From: DATBLE01 sp963791425
GTDB taxonomy: Bacteria > Actinomycetota > Thermoleophilia > Gaiellales > Gaiellaceae
Direction: 5' to 3'
Assembly (NCBI GenBank): GCA_963791425.1
Contig: CAWBSE010000004.1
Span: 620,001-684,000 of the forward strand
Length of the DNA: 64,000 nucleotides
In this document: positions 36,477 to 43,727 of the stretch, in pieces
How the letters are laid out: each line of letters opens with the position of its first letter
Position numbering within the stretch: the stretch's first letter is position 1
The notes under the pieces: generated by a model
The model's database searches: none
What the model was told of the DNA's origin: nothing
What the model saw: only the letters and a program-made list of their open reading frames with translations
Program-made: the position numbers and the translations under genes

Positions 36477-37571
36477 CTAGGGCTTCTTTTTCGGCTTGGG
36501 CTTCGGTTTCGGCTTCGGCTTGATCGTCTGCACTGCGCCGATGGCGGTGCCGACTCCGTTGATCGTGTGGGAGACGCATCCGGCCGTTCCGGCGGGCGGC
36601 GTCGTGCTGCCGGTGCAGTCCGGCCCCCAGTAGTGGTTGACGAAGCCGGTCGCGTACCGTGGCGCGGTGGCGAGCCGGGTGGTGTAGGTGTACCGGCCGG
36701 CGCTGTCCGTGACGGCGTAGCCGGCCTCGTGCATCGTCAGCGGGTTCGAGGTCTGGCCGACGTAGATGTGGACGTTGATCGCGCCGCGCGGCGCACCCTT
36801 TGCCTGGAGGGTGCCCGTGACGGTGAAGATCTTGGTCGCGGTGGCGTACTTCGCGGTCGCCGTCAGCGTCTGCGGCAGGTCGTCGTAGCCGCGGATCTCG
36901 TAGCCGGCCGTCGGGTTCGGGAGCCCGTCGGCCCCGTACGGTGTGACGACGGCGTTGAAGACGTAGCGACCGGTCGTGGTCGCGTTCGTGAACACGCCGT
37001 CGGCGTCGAGGTAGATCTCCGCCGGCATCAGCTTGAACGCGCTCAGCGCATCGAGGCACGCCGTCAGCGTGTAGGTGCCGTTGGCGGCCGCGTCGACGGC
37101 CACCGCGATATTGAGCGGCCTGTCGTCGTCGTCGGCCATGTGCATCTGCCAGGTGCCGGCATGTGCGCCGGGAGCGCAGGCCTGGGCCGCCGGGTCCGCT
37201 GCGTAGGCCGCGGGATCCATCACCGTGAGATCGCCGTCGAACTCGACGTCGTTGGTGCTCCCCGCCGCCGGCACCGCGTCGATGTACGCCTCGCCGAGGG
37301 AGTCGCCGACGTGCGTGGGCAGCGTGAAGGCGAAGCCCACCGCGGTGCCGAACGCGATGCGTTCGACCGGCGCCACGGCGTCGAGGTGGTACGCGTCGAG
37401 ATAGACGTACGAGGGAGCGCCGAGCGCGTGGCTCGACCCGCCGACGTCGAGAAGCGGAGTCGTGTCGTAGTCGGCGGCGCCCGCAGCCGGGACAGCCACG
37501 ACGGCCAGGACGACGAGCGCCCCGAGCACGCCAAGCAGCCTCCGTCCTGTTCCCGCCTGCCCTCTCCCCAC
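36477..37571 (-). CDS. secreted protein with KP-repeat tail
   Basis: A 364-residue exported protein with a clear signal peptide (LLGVLGALVVLAVVAVPAAG). The middle shows two or more beta-rich domains, with YTLTACLDALSAFKL and ATKIFTVTGTLQAKGAPRG, the latter like surface-protein repeat modules. It ends in a basic (KP)n tail after TIKPKPKPKP, which may bind wall polymer or DNA. No enzymatic motif seen. Confidence 0.65.
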   Translation of the reverse strand: MGRGQAGTGRRLLGVLGALVVLAVVAVPAAGAADYDTTPLLDVGGSSHALGAPSYVYLDAYHLDAVAPVERIAFGTAVGFAFTLPTHVGDSLGEAYIDAVPAAGSTNDVEFDGDLTVMDPAAYAADPAAQACAPGAHAGTWQMHMADDDDRPLNIAVAVDAAANGTYTLTACLDALSAFKLMPAEIYLDADGVFTNATTTGRYVFNAVVTPYGADGLPNPTAGYEIRGYDDLPQTLTATAKYATATKIFTVTGTLQAKGAPRGAINVHIYVGQTSNPLTMHEAGYAVTDSAGRYTYTTRLATAPRYATGFVNHYWGPDCTGSTTPPAGTAGCVSHTINGVGTAIGAVQTIKPKPKPKPKPKKKP

Positions 37572-37643
37572 GGGGCCATTCTAGGCGTGTCCCGGCCAAG
37601 TGCCAACTTCACCGGATCGAGGTGAACTGCACCTCTACTCGAC

Positions 37644-37718
37644 CTGCTCGTCGGCATCTCGACGCGGCGACTCGTGTCGGTTCGCGCCGACCTGAAGCGC
37701 TCGGCAAGACCTGGCTAG
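37644..37718 (+). pseudogene. C-terminal remnant of a secreted protein like 15078-15926
   Basis: The 24 codons read LLVGISTRRLVSVRADL then a short divergent end. The protein at 15078-15926 ends LLGGISTRRLVSLRANL. Fourteen of the 17 aligned residues are identical. There is no upstream open frame of the family, so this is a gene stump. Confidence 0.6.
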
Positions 37719-37792
37719 GGCTGCGTGGCTGATCTTCGGCGCGCAGCCCTCGTACCCGCCCTTCCGGGCATCGCGGCGGGGAGCAAAAGCCG

Positions 37793-37924
37793 TCAGGGTC
37801 GGGAGCGGACCAGCAGTCTCAGGCGGATTGTGGCGTACGCGAGGACTGCGGCGACCGCCGCCACGGCGGCTCCGCCGAGCAGGAGGCCGGCCAAGCCGGC
37901 GCTGACGACAATTGCCCACCGCAT
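37793..37924 (-). CDS. possible single-span membrane peptide
   Basis: A 43-residue frame starting MRWAIVVSAGLAGLLLGGAA with one long hydrophobic segment and a basic C terminus (RLRLLVRSRP). No ribosome site is evident. An extended frame starts at 38020. Weakly supported. Confidence 0.35.
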   Translation of the reverse strand: MRWAIVVSAGLAGLLLGGAAVAAVAAVLAYATIRLRLLVRSRP

Positions 37925-38055
37925 GGAAGAACCAATCGGCTGAATCCGCCCGGTTCTTGATCGGCAGATGAGGCTGGCCCCCCGAAAGGGCGTTAGTATG
38001 GGGCCGGGAGAAATGGTCACTGTTGTCGGCGTAACGGTCAGTGGGGTGACAGGCG

Positions 38056-38781
38056 GTGCGTGAGCACTGGCGCGACTTCGACTACTGGCTCTGGCTGTGG
38101 CGGCAGCGGGTGCCGCCTCAGGCGAAGTTCGGGATCGTCGCGCTGCTCCTCGCCATACTGCTGGGCGGCGGTTGGCTAACGGCCGACCGGCTCACTGCTG
38201 CGAATGCGAGCAGCAGCACCGATACCTTCGTTTTCGAGACGACCGTGAACAAGGTGATCACCGTGCGTGAGAAGGGAAAGCTGGTCACGAAGGTGATCCC
38301 GGTCGTCCACAGGGTCGTCCGCGTGCGCGCGAAGACGGAGACGGCCTACGGTACGCAGCTACGCTATGCGACCCGCGTCGTGACCACCCCGGGGGGAGTT
38401 CGCGTCGTTCGTCGGGTCGTGACCACTATGGTGCCGGTCGTGAAGACGAAAGTCGTCACGGTGAACGGAAAGACCCGCACCGTCGCCGTGACCTCGTTCG
38501 TTCCTACGACCCGGACCGAGACACAGGTGCAGGCGACGACGGAGACCCGCCAGCAGACAGTCACGAACACGCAGACCCAACCGCCGGGCACCATCACGCA
38601 AACGAACACGCACACGACCACGCAGACACAGACCGAGACGCAGACGCAGACCGTGACCCAGACGCAGACGCAGACGCAGACCCAGACTGTGGTTCAGACC
38701 GTCACCGACACGCAGACGGTCACGCTGCCGCCGATCACGATCACCGAAACGGTGACGACGACGGTTCCGAGCGGCCCCTAG
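38056..38781 (+). CDS. membrane-anchored protein with Thr/Gln repeat tail
   Basis: A 241-residue protein. A Trp-rich N terminus (HWRDFDYWLWLWRQRVPP) precedes one membrane span (IVALLLAILLGGGWLTA). Outside lies a Val/Lys/Thr-rich region with near-repeats such as VVRRVVTTMVPVVKTKVVTV. Then comes a low-complexity tail of TQT units (TQTQTETQTQTVTQTQTQTQ). The tail could be an extended surface stalk or a glycosylated region. No homologue recognised. Confidence 0.6.
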   Translation: MREHWRDFDYWLWLWRQRVPPQAKFGIVALLLAILLGGGWLTADRLTAANASSSTDTFVFETTVNKVITVREKGKLVTKVIPVVHRVVRVRAKTETAYGTQLRYATRVVTTPGGVRVVRRVVTTMVPVVKTKVVTVNGKTRTVAVTSFVPTTRTETQVQATTETRQQTVTNTQTQPPGTITQTNTHTTTQTQTETQTQTVTQTQTQTQTQTVVQTVTDTQTVTLPPITITETVTTTVPSGP

Positions 38782-38812
38782 CCGGGCTTGGCCCGCGCCG
38801 GGCCCAAAAAGA

Positions 38813-38836
38813 AAAGGCCCCGTTTCCAGGGCCTTT
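38813..38836. terminator. hairpin terminator, probably the original tRNA-Pro terminator
   Basis: AAAGGCCC (38813-38820) pairs with GGGCCTTT (38829-38836). On the minus strand it is followed by a T-rich run, so it would end transcripts coming from the tRNA fragment at 38842-38877. It can also end the gene at 38056-38781. Confidence 0.7.
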
Positions 38837-38841
38837 CTCGT

Positions 38842-38877
38842 TCGGGGCGCCGAGATTCGAACTCGGGACCTCTAGTC
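38842..38877 (-). repeat. displaced 3' fragment of tRNA-Pro (att site copy)
   Basis: These 36 bp are identical to 43327-43362, the 3' part of the intact tRNA-Pro(GGG), and stop exactly at the discriminator base. The 5' half of a tRNA is absent here. This is the signature of an att duplication left by integration into a tRNA 3' end. Confidence 0.85.
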
Positions 38878-39142
38878 TCGGTCGCCGCACCAGAGGGAAA
38901 CCGCTTGAACATAGGAAAATCCTGCAAACCAGGGCATTGTCCTGGTCTGAGTTTTCCCGGTTTGTTCAGGGACTTTCGGGTCTAGCGGGGCATGGTCTGT
39001 ACCGGTTGTGTACCGCGGTGCTTGTCGAGTCCGGGCACCCGTGGAGCGTACGTCCCCGGTTACCGCGAACTAGTGCAGCTACCGCACCCAGAGGGCGCCG
39101 CCGAGCGCTCGCCGCCGCGATCGTCCGGCGCCTGGCGAGCAT
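38878..39142. other. left end of the island, non-coding
   Basis: No gene seen. It contains a CCAGG/CCTGG hairpin near 38933-38950 and two TGTACCG repeats at 38998-39005 and 39009-39016. Confidence 0.4.
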
Positions 39143-39757
39143 CTAGCCGACCGCAGGGTCGTACAGCAGCACCCGCGTGAGCGACCCCCTGACCGCGAGC
39201 GAGGCGGCGTACCCGTGCAGCGGCACGTCGACGAGCGTCCAGGCGTCCGCCCGGCCGAGCTCAGGTGGAGCCGCGACGACACCGGTGCCGTCGATCTCGA
39301 CGAGCCGGGGGTCGAGCGCGAGCCCGAGTCCGGCCGCCTTCAGCACTGCCTCCTTTCGCGTCCAGATACGGAGAAAGGCTTCGGACCGCTCCGAGGGCGG
39401 AAGCGTCCGCAGACGAGCCCGCTCCCGTTCCGTCAGGGCATGGTCGACCAGGGCCCAACCGCCCGCGTCCGTTCGGAGGCGCTCGAGGTCGATGCCGGCG
39501 TCGCCCTCCTGCGTCACCACGACGAGCGCCGTGTCCCCGCTGTGGGCGAGGCTGACGGCGAACGGCGCCCCGTCGAGCTCCGGCTTACCCATCTCCAACC
39601 GCTCGATGACCACGGATTGGGACGTCGACCCGAGGTAGCGGGAGACGACGACCTCGATCGGCTTCTCCGTGGCCGCCGGAAGCCGCCAGACCGCCGCCTC
39701 GCCCTGGTCAACCGTCGGCGCGACCGGTGGAGCGGACCAGCCGACGACCGAGATCAC
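39143..39757 (-). CDS. 4'-phosphopantetheinyl transferase (Sfp-type)
   Basis: Activates carrier proteins by attaching phosphopantetheine. The family motifs are present: GKPELDGAPFAVSLAHSGD, then GIDLERLR, then FLRIWTRKEAVLKAAG with the metal-binding acidic residues. Length 204 aa. The GTG at 39757 overlaps the stop of the carrier-containing gene (GTGA), so enzyme and substrate are made together. Confidence 0.9.
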   Translation of the reverse strand: MISVVGWSAPPVAPTVDQGEAAVWRLPAATEKPIEVVVSRYLGSTSQSVVIERLEMGKPELDGAPFAVSLAHSGDTALVVVTQEGDAGIDLERLRTDAGGWALVDHALTERERARLRTLPPSERSEAFLRIWTRKEAVLKAAGLGLALDPRLVEIDGTGVVAAPPELGRADAWTLVDVPLHGYAASLAVRGSLTRVLLYDPAVG

Positions 39758-42297
39758 GGCGTGGTGCGACCGGCCGCCTGGTCGAGAGCGGCGCGAACCT
39801 CCGCCGCGACCGCGTCGACGTTCGGGGGAAGCATCAGCCGGCGGTGCAGGCCCGGCAGCCGTGTCCAGCGCCACGGTCGCCTGACGATCTCCTCGAGGTA
39901 CCACCGTGGCAGGATCTCCCGGCAAAACTCCTCCGACACCACCACGGTCGCGGAGCGGTCGAACGGCTGGACGTCGTAGTCCTCGCGAATCTGCTCGATC
40001 TGCTGGGCGAACCCGGTCGGAGTGAGACCCCGTGCCGCCGCGTTCGGGGTGATCCGGCGGCCGATCGCCCGGAGCAGCTCCCGCTCGCGGGCGTGGCGAA
40101 CCAACCGCCGAGCGCGAGCGCGCGGCGGTGCCCGCCACGCCCGGTAGCGAAAGCCCCTCGGCGCCCGGAAGCGCGGATCGAGCAGGATGACCATCGGCAC
40201 CTCCTCGCCGGCCGACTCCAGCTGCAGCGCCATCTCCGCGACGACCGGGGCGCCCATGCAGAAGCCCCCGAGCAGGTAGGGGCCGCGCGGCTGCACCTGC
40301 CGAACCGCATCGACGTAGTCGGCCGCCATCTGGACGAGGGACGCCTGCAGCGGCGCGCCGTCGTCGATGCCACGGGCGCGCAGGGCATGGACCGGCTGAT
40401 CGGATCCGAGACGCCTGGCCAGCGCGCCGAAGGCGATGACGTCGCCGTCGGCGGGGTGGACGAGAAAGAGCGGCGTGCGATCGCCCGACGGTTGTAATGG
40501 AATCGTCCCCCACGTTCCGGTGCCGACGCAGTCGAAGATCTCGCCTGCCATCGCCGCCGGCGTCGGGGCACGCACGATCGAGACGAGGGGCAGGTCGGGG
40601 TCGCCGACGAGGTCACGGACGCGGGCAACCGCCTCGGCGCCCAGGATCGAGTCCCCGCCGAGCGCGAAGAAGTCGTCGTTCACCCCGACGTCGGGAATCT
40701 CGAGCACCGACCGCCAGATCGCGACCAGGTCTTCCTCGAGGAAGCGCTGCGGCTGGCGGTCGTCCTCCCTGCCCACGGCAGTTTTGGCTCCAAGACGTTC
40801 GGCCATGCCGATGCGCTGGACCTTGCCCGTCGGGCCTTTCGGGATCTCGTCGACCACGAGGATCCGGCGCGGCACCTTGAACGGGGCGAGCTGCAACGCC
40901 ACGAAGTCCTGGAGCTCACGCTCGTCCGGGTCCGCACCGGACACGGCGACAACCGCCGCGGCCACCTCTTCTCCGAGCCGGGAATCGTCGATCGGGAACG
41001 TCACCGCCTGTTCCACCGACCCGTGGCGGAGGAGCGCCTCGTCGACCTCGAGCGGAGAGATCTTCTCGCCGCCCCGGTTGATGATCTCCTTGATTCGGCC
41101 CTTCAACGTCAGGTAGCCCGCACCGTCGAGCGAGCCTTCGTCACCGGTTCGGAACCAGCCGTCGGTGAAGGACGCCTCGTTCGCCTCGGGGTTCGCCTCG
41201 TAGCCGCCGATGACGGATGGCCCGCTGATCGCCACCTCGCCGACCTCACCCACGCCGAGGAGGTTTCCCGCGTGATCGAGAATCGCGATCTCGAGGCCGG
41301 TGGCGCGACCGACGGTGCCCGCCTTGCGGACACCGGGCGGGAGCGGGTTCGACGCGATCTGGTGTGCGGCTTCGGTCATGCCGTAGGCCTCCACCACCGG
41401 CACGCCGAAAATGGCTTCGAGGCCCTCCAGGACGTGGACGGGGAGCGAGGCCGACGACGACCGCGCGAGGCGCAGCCGATGGCGCGAGAGCCGCCGACCC
41501 TGCTCCGGCGCCCGTGCAAGCACCGCCGCATGCATGGTCGGGACGGCCGTGTACCACGTCGGGCCGAGCTCGTCGAGCCACTCGAAGAACCGCAGCTGGT
41601 GGAAGCCGGGGCTGCAGGCGACGGCGGCGCCGGCGTTGAGCGAGCCGAGCAGCGCCGCAACGAGGCCGTGGATGTGGAAGAGCGGCATGACGTTAAGGCA
41701 TCGGTCGTCACCGGTGAGCTCGAGTGCCTCGGCCACGTTGCGGGCCGAGGCACAGAGCATGCGGTGCGTCAGAGGCACGAGCTTGGGGCGGGACGTCGTT
41801 CCGGAGGTGTGCAGGAGGAGCGCGACGCCGTCCGGATCGGGCGCAGCCTCGTTCCCGGCACCCGCGCGAGCCCCGGCGAGGCTGAAGACACCGGCGGGGT
41901 CGCTCGCATCGACGTTCAGCTCCAGGACATCGATGCCCCGCTCGGCGGCGACTGCCCGCGCGGGGGAGTCGAGCGCGGCGCCGATCACGAGCGCGTCCGC
42001 TCGGAGATCGTCGAGATAGAACGCGAGCTCCTGTGCCCGGTACGCCGGGTTGAGCGGAGCGACCGCGGCGGTCCGCGCAATCGAGAGGAACGCGCTCGCC
42101 GCCTCGGGGCCATTCTCGACCAGCAGGGCGACCCGGCTTGCAGGCCCGAGACCGTGCGCCCGGAGCTGGGCGGCGATCGCGGACGTGACCTCGCCCAGGC
42201 CGTCGTAGGCGAGGGTGGGCCGGCCGGGCGCAAGAAGCGCCGGATCCCCGGATGCCCGCCTGCACGCCGACTCGACTACCTGTCCGATCGTCTCCAC
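39754..42297 (-). CDS. AMP-ligase / carrier / thioesterase (NRPS-like) protein
   Basis: A single-module assembly protein of 847 residues. The ANL adenylation domain covers about 1-500, with LLLHTSGTTSRPK at 161-173 and GYLTLKGRIKEIINRGGEKI near 394-413. It is closest in style to acyl-CoA/acyl-AMP ligases. A carrier domain follows with its phosphopantetheine Ser in FFALGGDSI (about residue 550). The C-terminal type I thioesterase has GGFCMGAP, so the nucleophile is Cys (about 680) instead of Ser. There is no condensation or ketosynthase domain. It would load, tether and release one acyl or amino-acid unit. I choose the GTG at 42297; a GTG at 42324 would overlap the moaA fragment. Confidence 0.85.
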   Translation of the reverse strand: METIGQVVESACRRASGDPALLAPGRPTLAYDGLGEVTSAIAAQLRAHGLGPASRVALLVENGPEAASAFLSIARTAAVAPLNPAYRAQELAFYLDDLRADALVIGAALDSPARAVAAERGIDVLELNVDASDPAGVFSLAGARAGAGNEAAPDPDGVALLLHTSGTTSRPKLVPLTHRMLCASARNVAEALELTGDDRCLNVMPLFHIHGLVAALLGSLNAGAAVACSPGFHQLRFFEWLDELGPTWYTAVPTMHAAVLARAPEQGRRLSRHRLRLARSSSASLPVHVLEGLEAIFGVPVVEAYGMTEAAHQIASNPLPPGVRKAGTVGRATGLEIAILDHAGNLLGVGEVGEVAISGPSVIGGYEANPEANEASFTDGWFRTGDEGSLDGAGYLTLKGRIKEIINRGGEKISPLEVDEALLRHGSVEQAVTFPIDDSRLGEEVAAAVVAVSGADPDERELQDFVALQLAPFKVPRRILVVDEIPKGPTGKVQRIGMAERLGAKTAVGREDDRQPQRFLEEDLVAIWRSVLEIPDVGVNDDFFALGGDSILGAEAVARVRDLVGDPDLPLVSIVRAPTPAAMAGEIFDCVGTGTWGTIPLQPSGDRTPLFLVHPADGDVIAFGALARRLGSDQPVHALRARGIDDGAPLQASLVQMAADYVDAVRQVQPRGPYLLGGFCMGAPVVAEMALQLESAGEEVPMVILLDPRFRAPRGFRYRAWRAPPRARARRLVRHARERELLRAIGRRITPNAAARGLTPTGFAQQIEQIREDYDVQPFDRSATVVVSEEFCREILPRWYLEEIVRRPWRWTRLPGLHRRLMLPPNVDAVAAEVRAALDQAAGRTTP

Positions 42298-42313
42298 GGT
42301 CTCAGTGTGCGCG

Positions 42314-42604
42314 ATGACCGACACAGTTGGCCGTCCCCTGCGCGATTTGCGCATCTCGGTCACCGACCGCTGCAACTTCCGCTGCGTCTATTGCATGCCG
42401 AAGGAGGTCTTCGGCCGTGACTACCGTTTCCTCGATCGGCGCGAGCTGCTGACGTTCGAGGAGATCGAGCGGCTGGCGCACGCGTTCGTTGCGAACGGCA
42501 TCGAGAAGATCCGGACCTGCCCGACGGAGGGGCCCGCCCGCTCCCTCGCTGCGTGGGGGTGGCCAGGGGGCTGGGACTCAGGCGGGGCTCAAGTGGCCTG
42601 CTAG
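42314..42604 (+). pseudogene. moaA: truncated moaA (molybdenum cofactor radical-SAM enzyme)
   Basis: The first 67 codons match MoaA, including the radical-SAM cluster site TDRCNFRCVYCMPKEVFG and LLTFEEIERLAHAFVANGIE. After GIEKIR (42514) the sequence leaves the family, where LTGGEP should follow, and stops at 42604. Only the N-terminal sixth remains, so it is inactive. The start lies 16 nt from the divergent ligase gene, leaving no room for normal promoters. The break at about 42515 is a recombination junction. Confidence 0.8.
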
Positions 42605-42917
42605 CCGCTCAACGAGTTCGAGCAGGACACGTGCCGCTGTCTCGGGACTCGTGCGCAACGCCATGAGGGCCGACAGCGCGATCTGGGCATCGAGCAGCGA
42701 CGGCCCCGTCTCCGCTGTGAAGCGGCTATGCCAGCGAATCGCCGCTCGCTCGTACTTCTCGGGCACCTCCGCCTCGGCGTAGAGCAGCACAAGATCCAGC
42801 GCATCCGCCAGGGTAGGTCAGCCGGCCAATCTCCCGCGCGGCCAGCTCCGCGTGGAAGATCCATCTGCCCCCGATCGCTCGACTGAACCGTGTACGGGCT
42901 GACCCCTGAGCCGTCAC
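42578..42917 (-). pseudogene. hypothetical helical protein, frameshifted
   Basis: Joining two frames near 42811-42817 (one base too many) gives GRWIFHAELAAREIGRLT then LADALDLVLLYAEAEVPEKY and ERAAIRWHSRFTAETGPSLL. This resembles an uncharacterised family of about 100 residues in high-GC Actinobacteria. Function unknown. Confidence 0.5.
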
Positions 42918-43297
42918 GAACAGATGTTCTCATAGACGAGGCGTGCCTAGCCGGCCTCCGTACCGCTGCATCCTCATTGCTCCCGTCTGCGGACACCATG
43001 TCCCGCGCACACGTCGGGCGCAACCGCCTATCCGAGGGGAAACCGCGCGTCGACAGCGCCGTGACGGTACACACTCGGGTACACAAGGCCGCTCGTAGGG
43101 GGAGTTGGTAGGCCTCGTTGCGCCGGTTTACGATCCGGTTATGCCGCGACGATGCTCTACGCGAAGACTTGCCGAACGTGGAACCGCCATCCTCATTACC
43201 TCCCTGCGTACGAGAAACGGTCTGGAATGACACGCCGGGAGCACGGTGTGTACCCGTTTCTGTACCGGCAGGCGGTTATGGCAGAGATCAGGCCAGC
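42918..43297. other. right end of the island, non-coding
   Basis: No supported gene. It contains paired GGTACAC repeats (43066-43072 and 43078-43084) and paired TGTACC repeats (43249-43256 and 43261-43268), which may be integrase arm sites. Confidence 0.4.
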
Positions 43298-43324
43298 AAA
43301 AAGCCCGCATATAGCGGGCTTTTT
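43298..43324 (-). terminator. intrinsic terminator of tRNA-Pro
   Basis: AAAAAGCCCGC (43298-43308) pairs with GCGGGCTTTTT (43314-43324). Read on the minus strand it follows the tRNA by two bases and ends in Ts. Being part of the inserted side, it would have been brought in by the element. Confidence 0.8.
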
Positions 43325-43326
43325 GA

Positions 43327-43401
43327 TCGGGGCGCCGAGATTCGAACTCGGGACCTCTAGTCCCCCAGACTAGCGCGCTAACCAGGCTGCGCCACGCCCC
43401 G
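43327..43401 (-). tRNA. tRNA-Pro (anticodon GGG)
   Basis: A complete cloverleaf of 75 nt. The acceptor CGGGGCG pairs with CGCCCCG, with discriminator A at 43327. The anticodon stem CTAGT/ACTAG encloses loop CTGGGGG with anticodon GGG. The T-arm contains GGTTCGAATC-like sequence (GAGTTCGAATCTC). CCA is not encoded. It lies 26 nt after the HTH gene downstream of proS on the same strand. Confidence 0.95.
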
Positions 43402-43427
43402 TGGCCCGACGAGGATAGCTGGCTCGG

Positions 43428-43727
43428 CTACTTCTTCAGCTGCTTGTACAGGCGGTCGATCATCGCCGGCATCTGCTCGAGCCGGTCGGTGATCACCCGC
43501 AGGCGATACTCGCGGAAATGCTCCGGCTCGACGCTCAGCGCGTCGGCCACGCGGTCGATCACGTCGTTGGAAGGCACGGGCCGGTTGCCGTGCACCAGGT
43601 GGTTGAGGTATCCCGCCGACAGGCCCGTCTTGCCGGCCAGTCCCCGATAGGTCACCCCCACCTCCTCCATCAGCCGCTCGATCGTCGGGCCGAACGGCTC
43701 CTCGCTGAACTTGCGTTTCCGTGGCAC
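43428..43727 (-). CDS. XRE-type helix-turn-helix protein
   Basis: A 99-residue DNA-binding protein. The helix-turn-helix is VTYRGLAGKTGLSAGYLNHL with the following VHGNRPVPSNDVIDRVADAL; a basic N terminus (PRKRKF) precedes it. The GTG shares a base with the proS stop (TAGTG), so it is made from the proS message. Its target is unknown; its position between proS and tRNA-Pro is notable. Confidence 0.75.
   Translation of the reverse strand: MPRKRKFSEEPFGPTIERLMEEVGVTYRGLAGKTGLSAGYLNHLVHGNRPVPSNDVIDRVADALSVEPEHFREYRLRVITDRLEQMPAMIDRLYKQLKK

Larger units (their letters stand above)
37572..38055. other. gene-poor gap with a gene remnant and a possible small ORF
   Basis: About 480 nt between divergent secreted or membrane protein genes. 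It contains the remnant at 37644-37718 and a possible 43-codon minus-strand gene at 37793-37924. TAGTAT at 37992-37997 could be a -10 element for the downstream gene. Nothing else is recognised. Confidence 0.4.
38842..43362. mobile_element. putative tRNA-Pro-integrated island without integrase
   Basis: Bounded by the two 36-bp tRNA-Pro copies. The intact tRNA and the upstream HTH and proS genes lie on one side. The displaced tRNA end with its own terminator (38813-38836) lies on the other, as expected after integrase-mediated insertion. Cargo: PPTase, AMP ligase-carrier-thioesterase protein, a 5' moaA fragment and a frameshifted hypothetical gene. Pairs of TGTACC-type repeats occur near both ends. 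No integrase or excisionase is left, so the element would be immobile. A misassembly joined at tRNA repeats is the main alternative. Confidence 0.65.

Noticed and set aside
38842..38930. Possible second complete tRNA at the left end of the island
   Set aside because: Only the T-arm and 3' acceptor are present; no matching 5' acceptor, D-arm or anticodon arm can be built from the neighbouring sequence.
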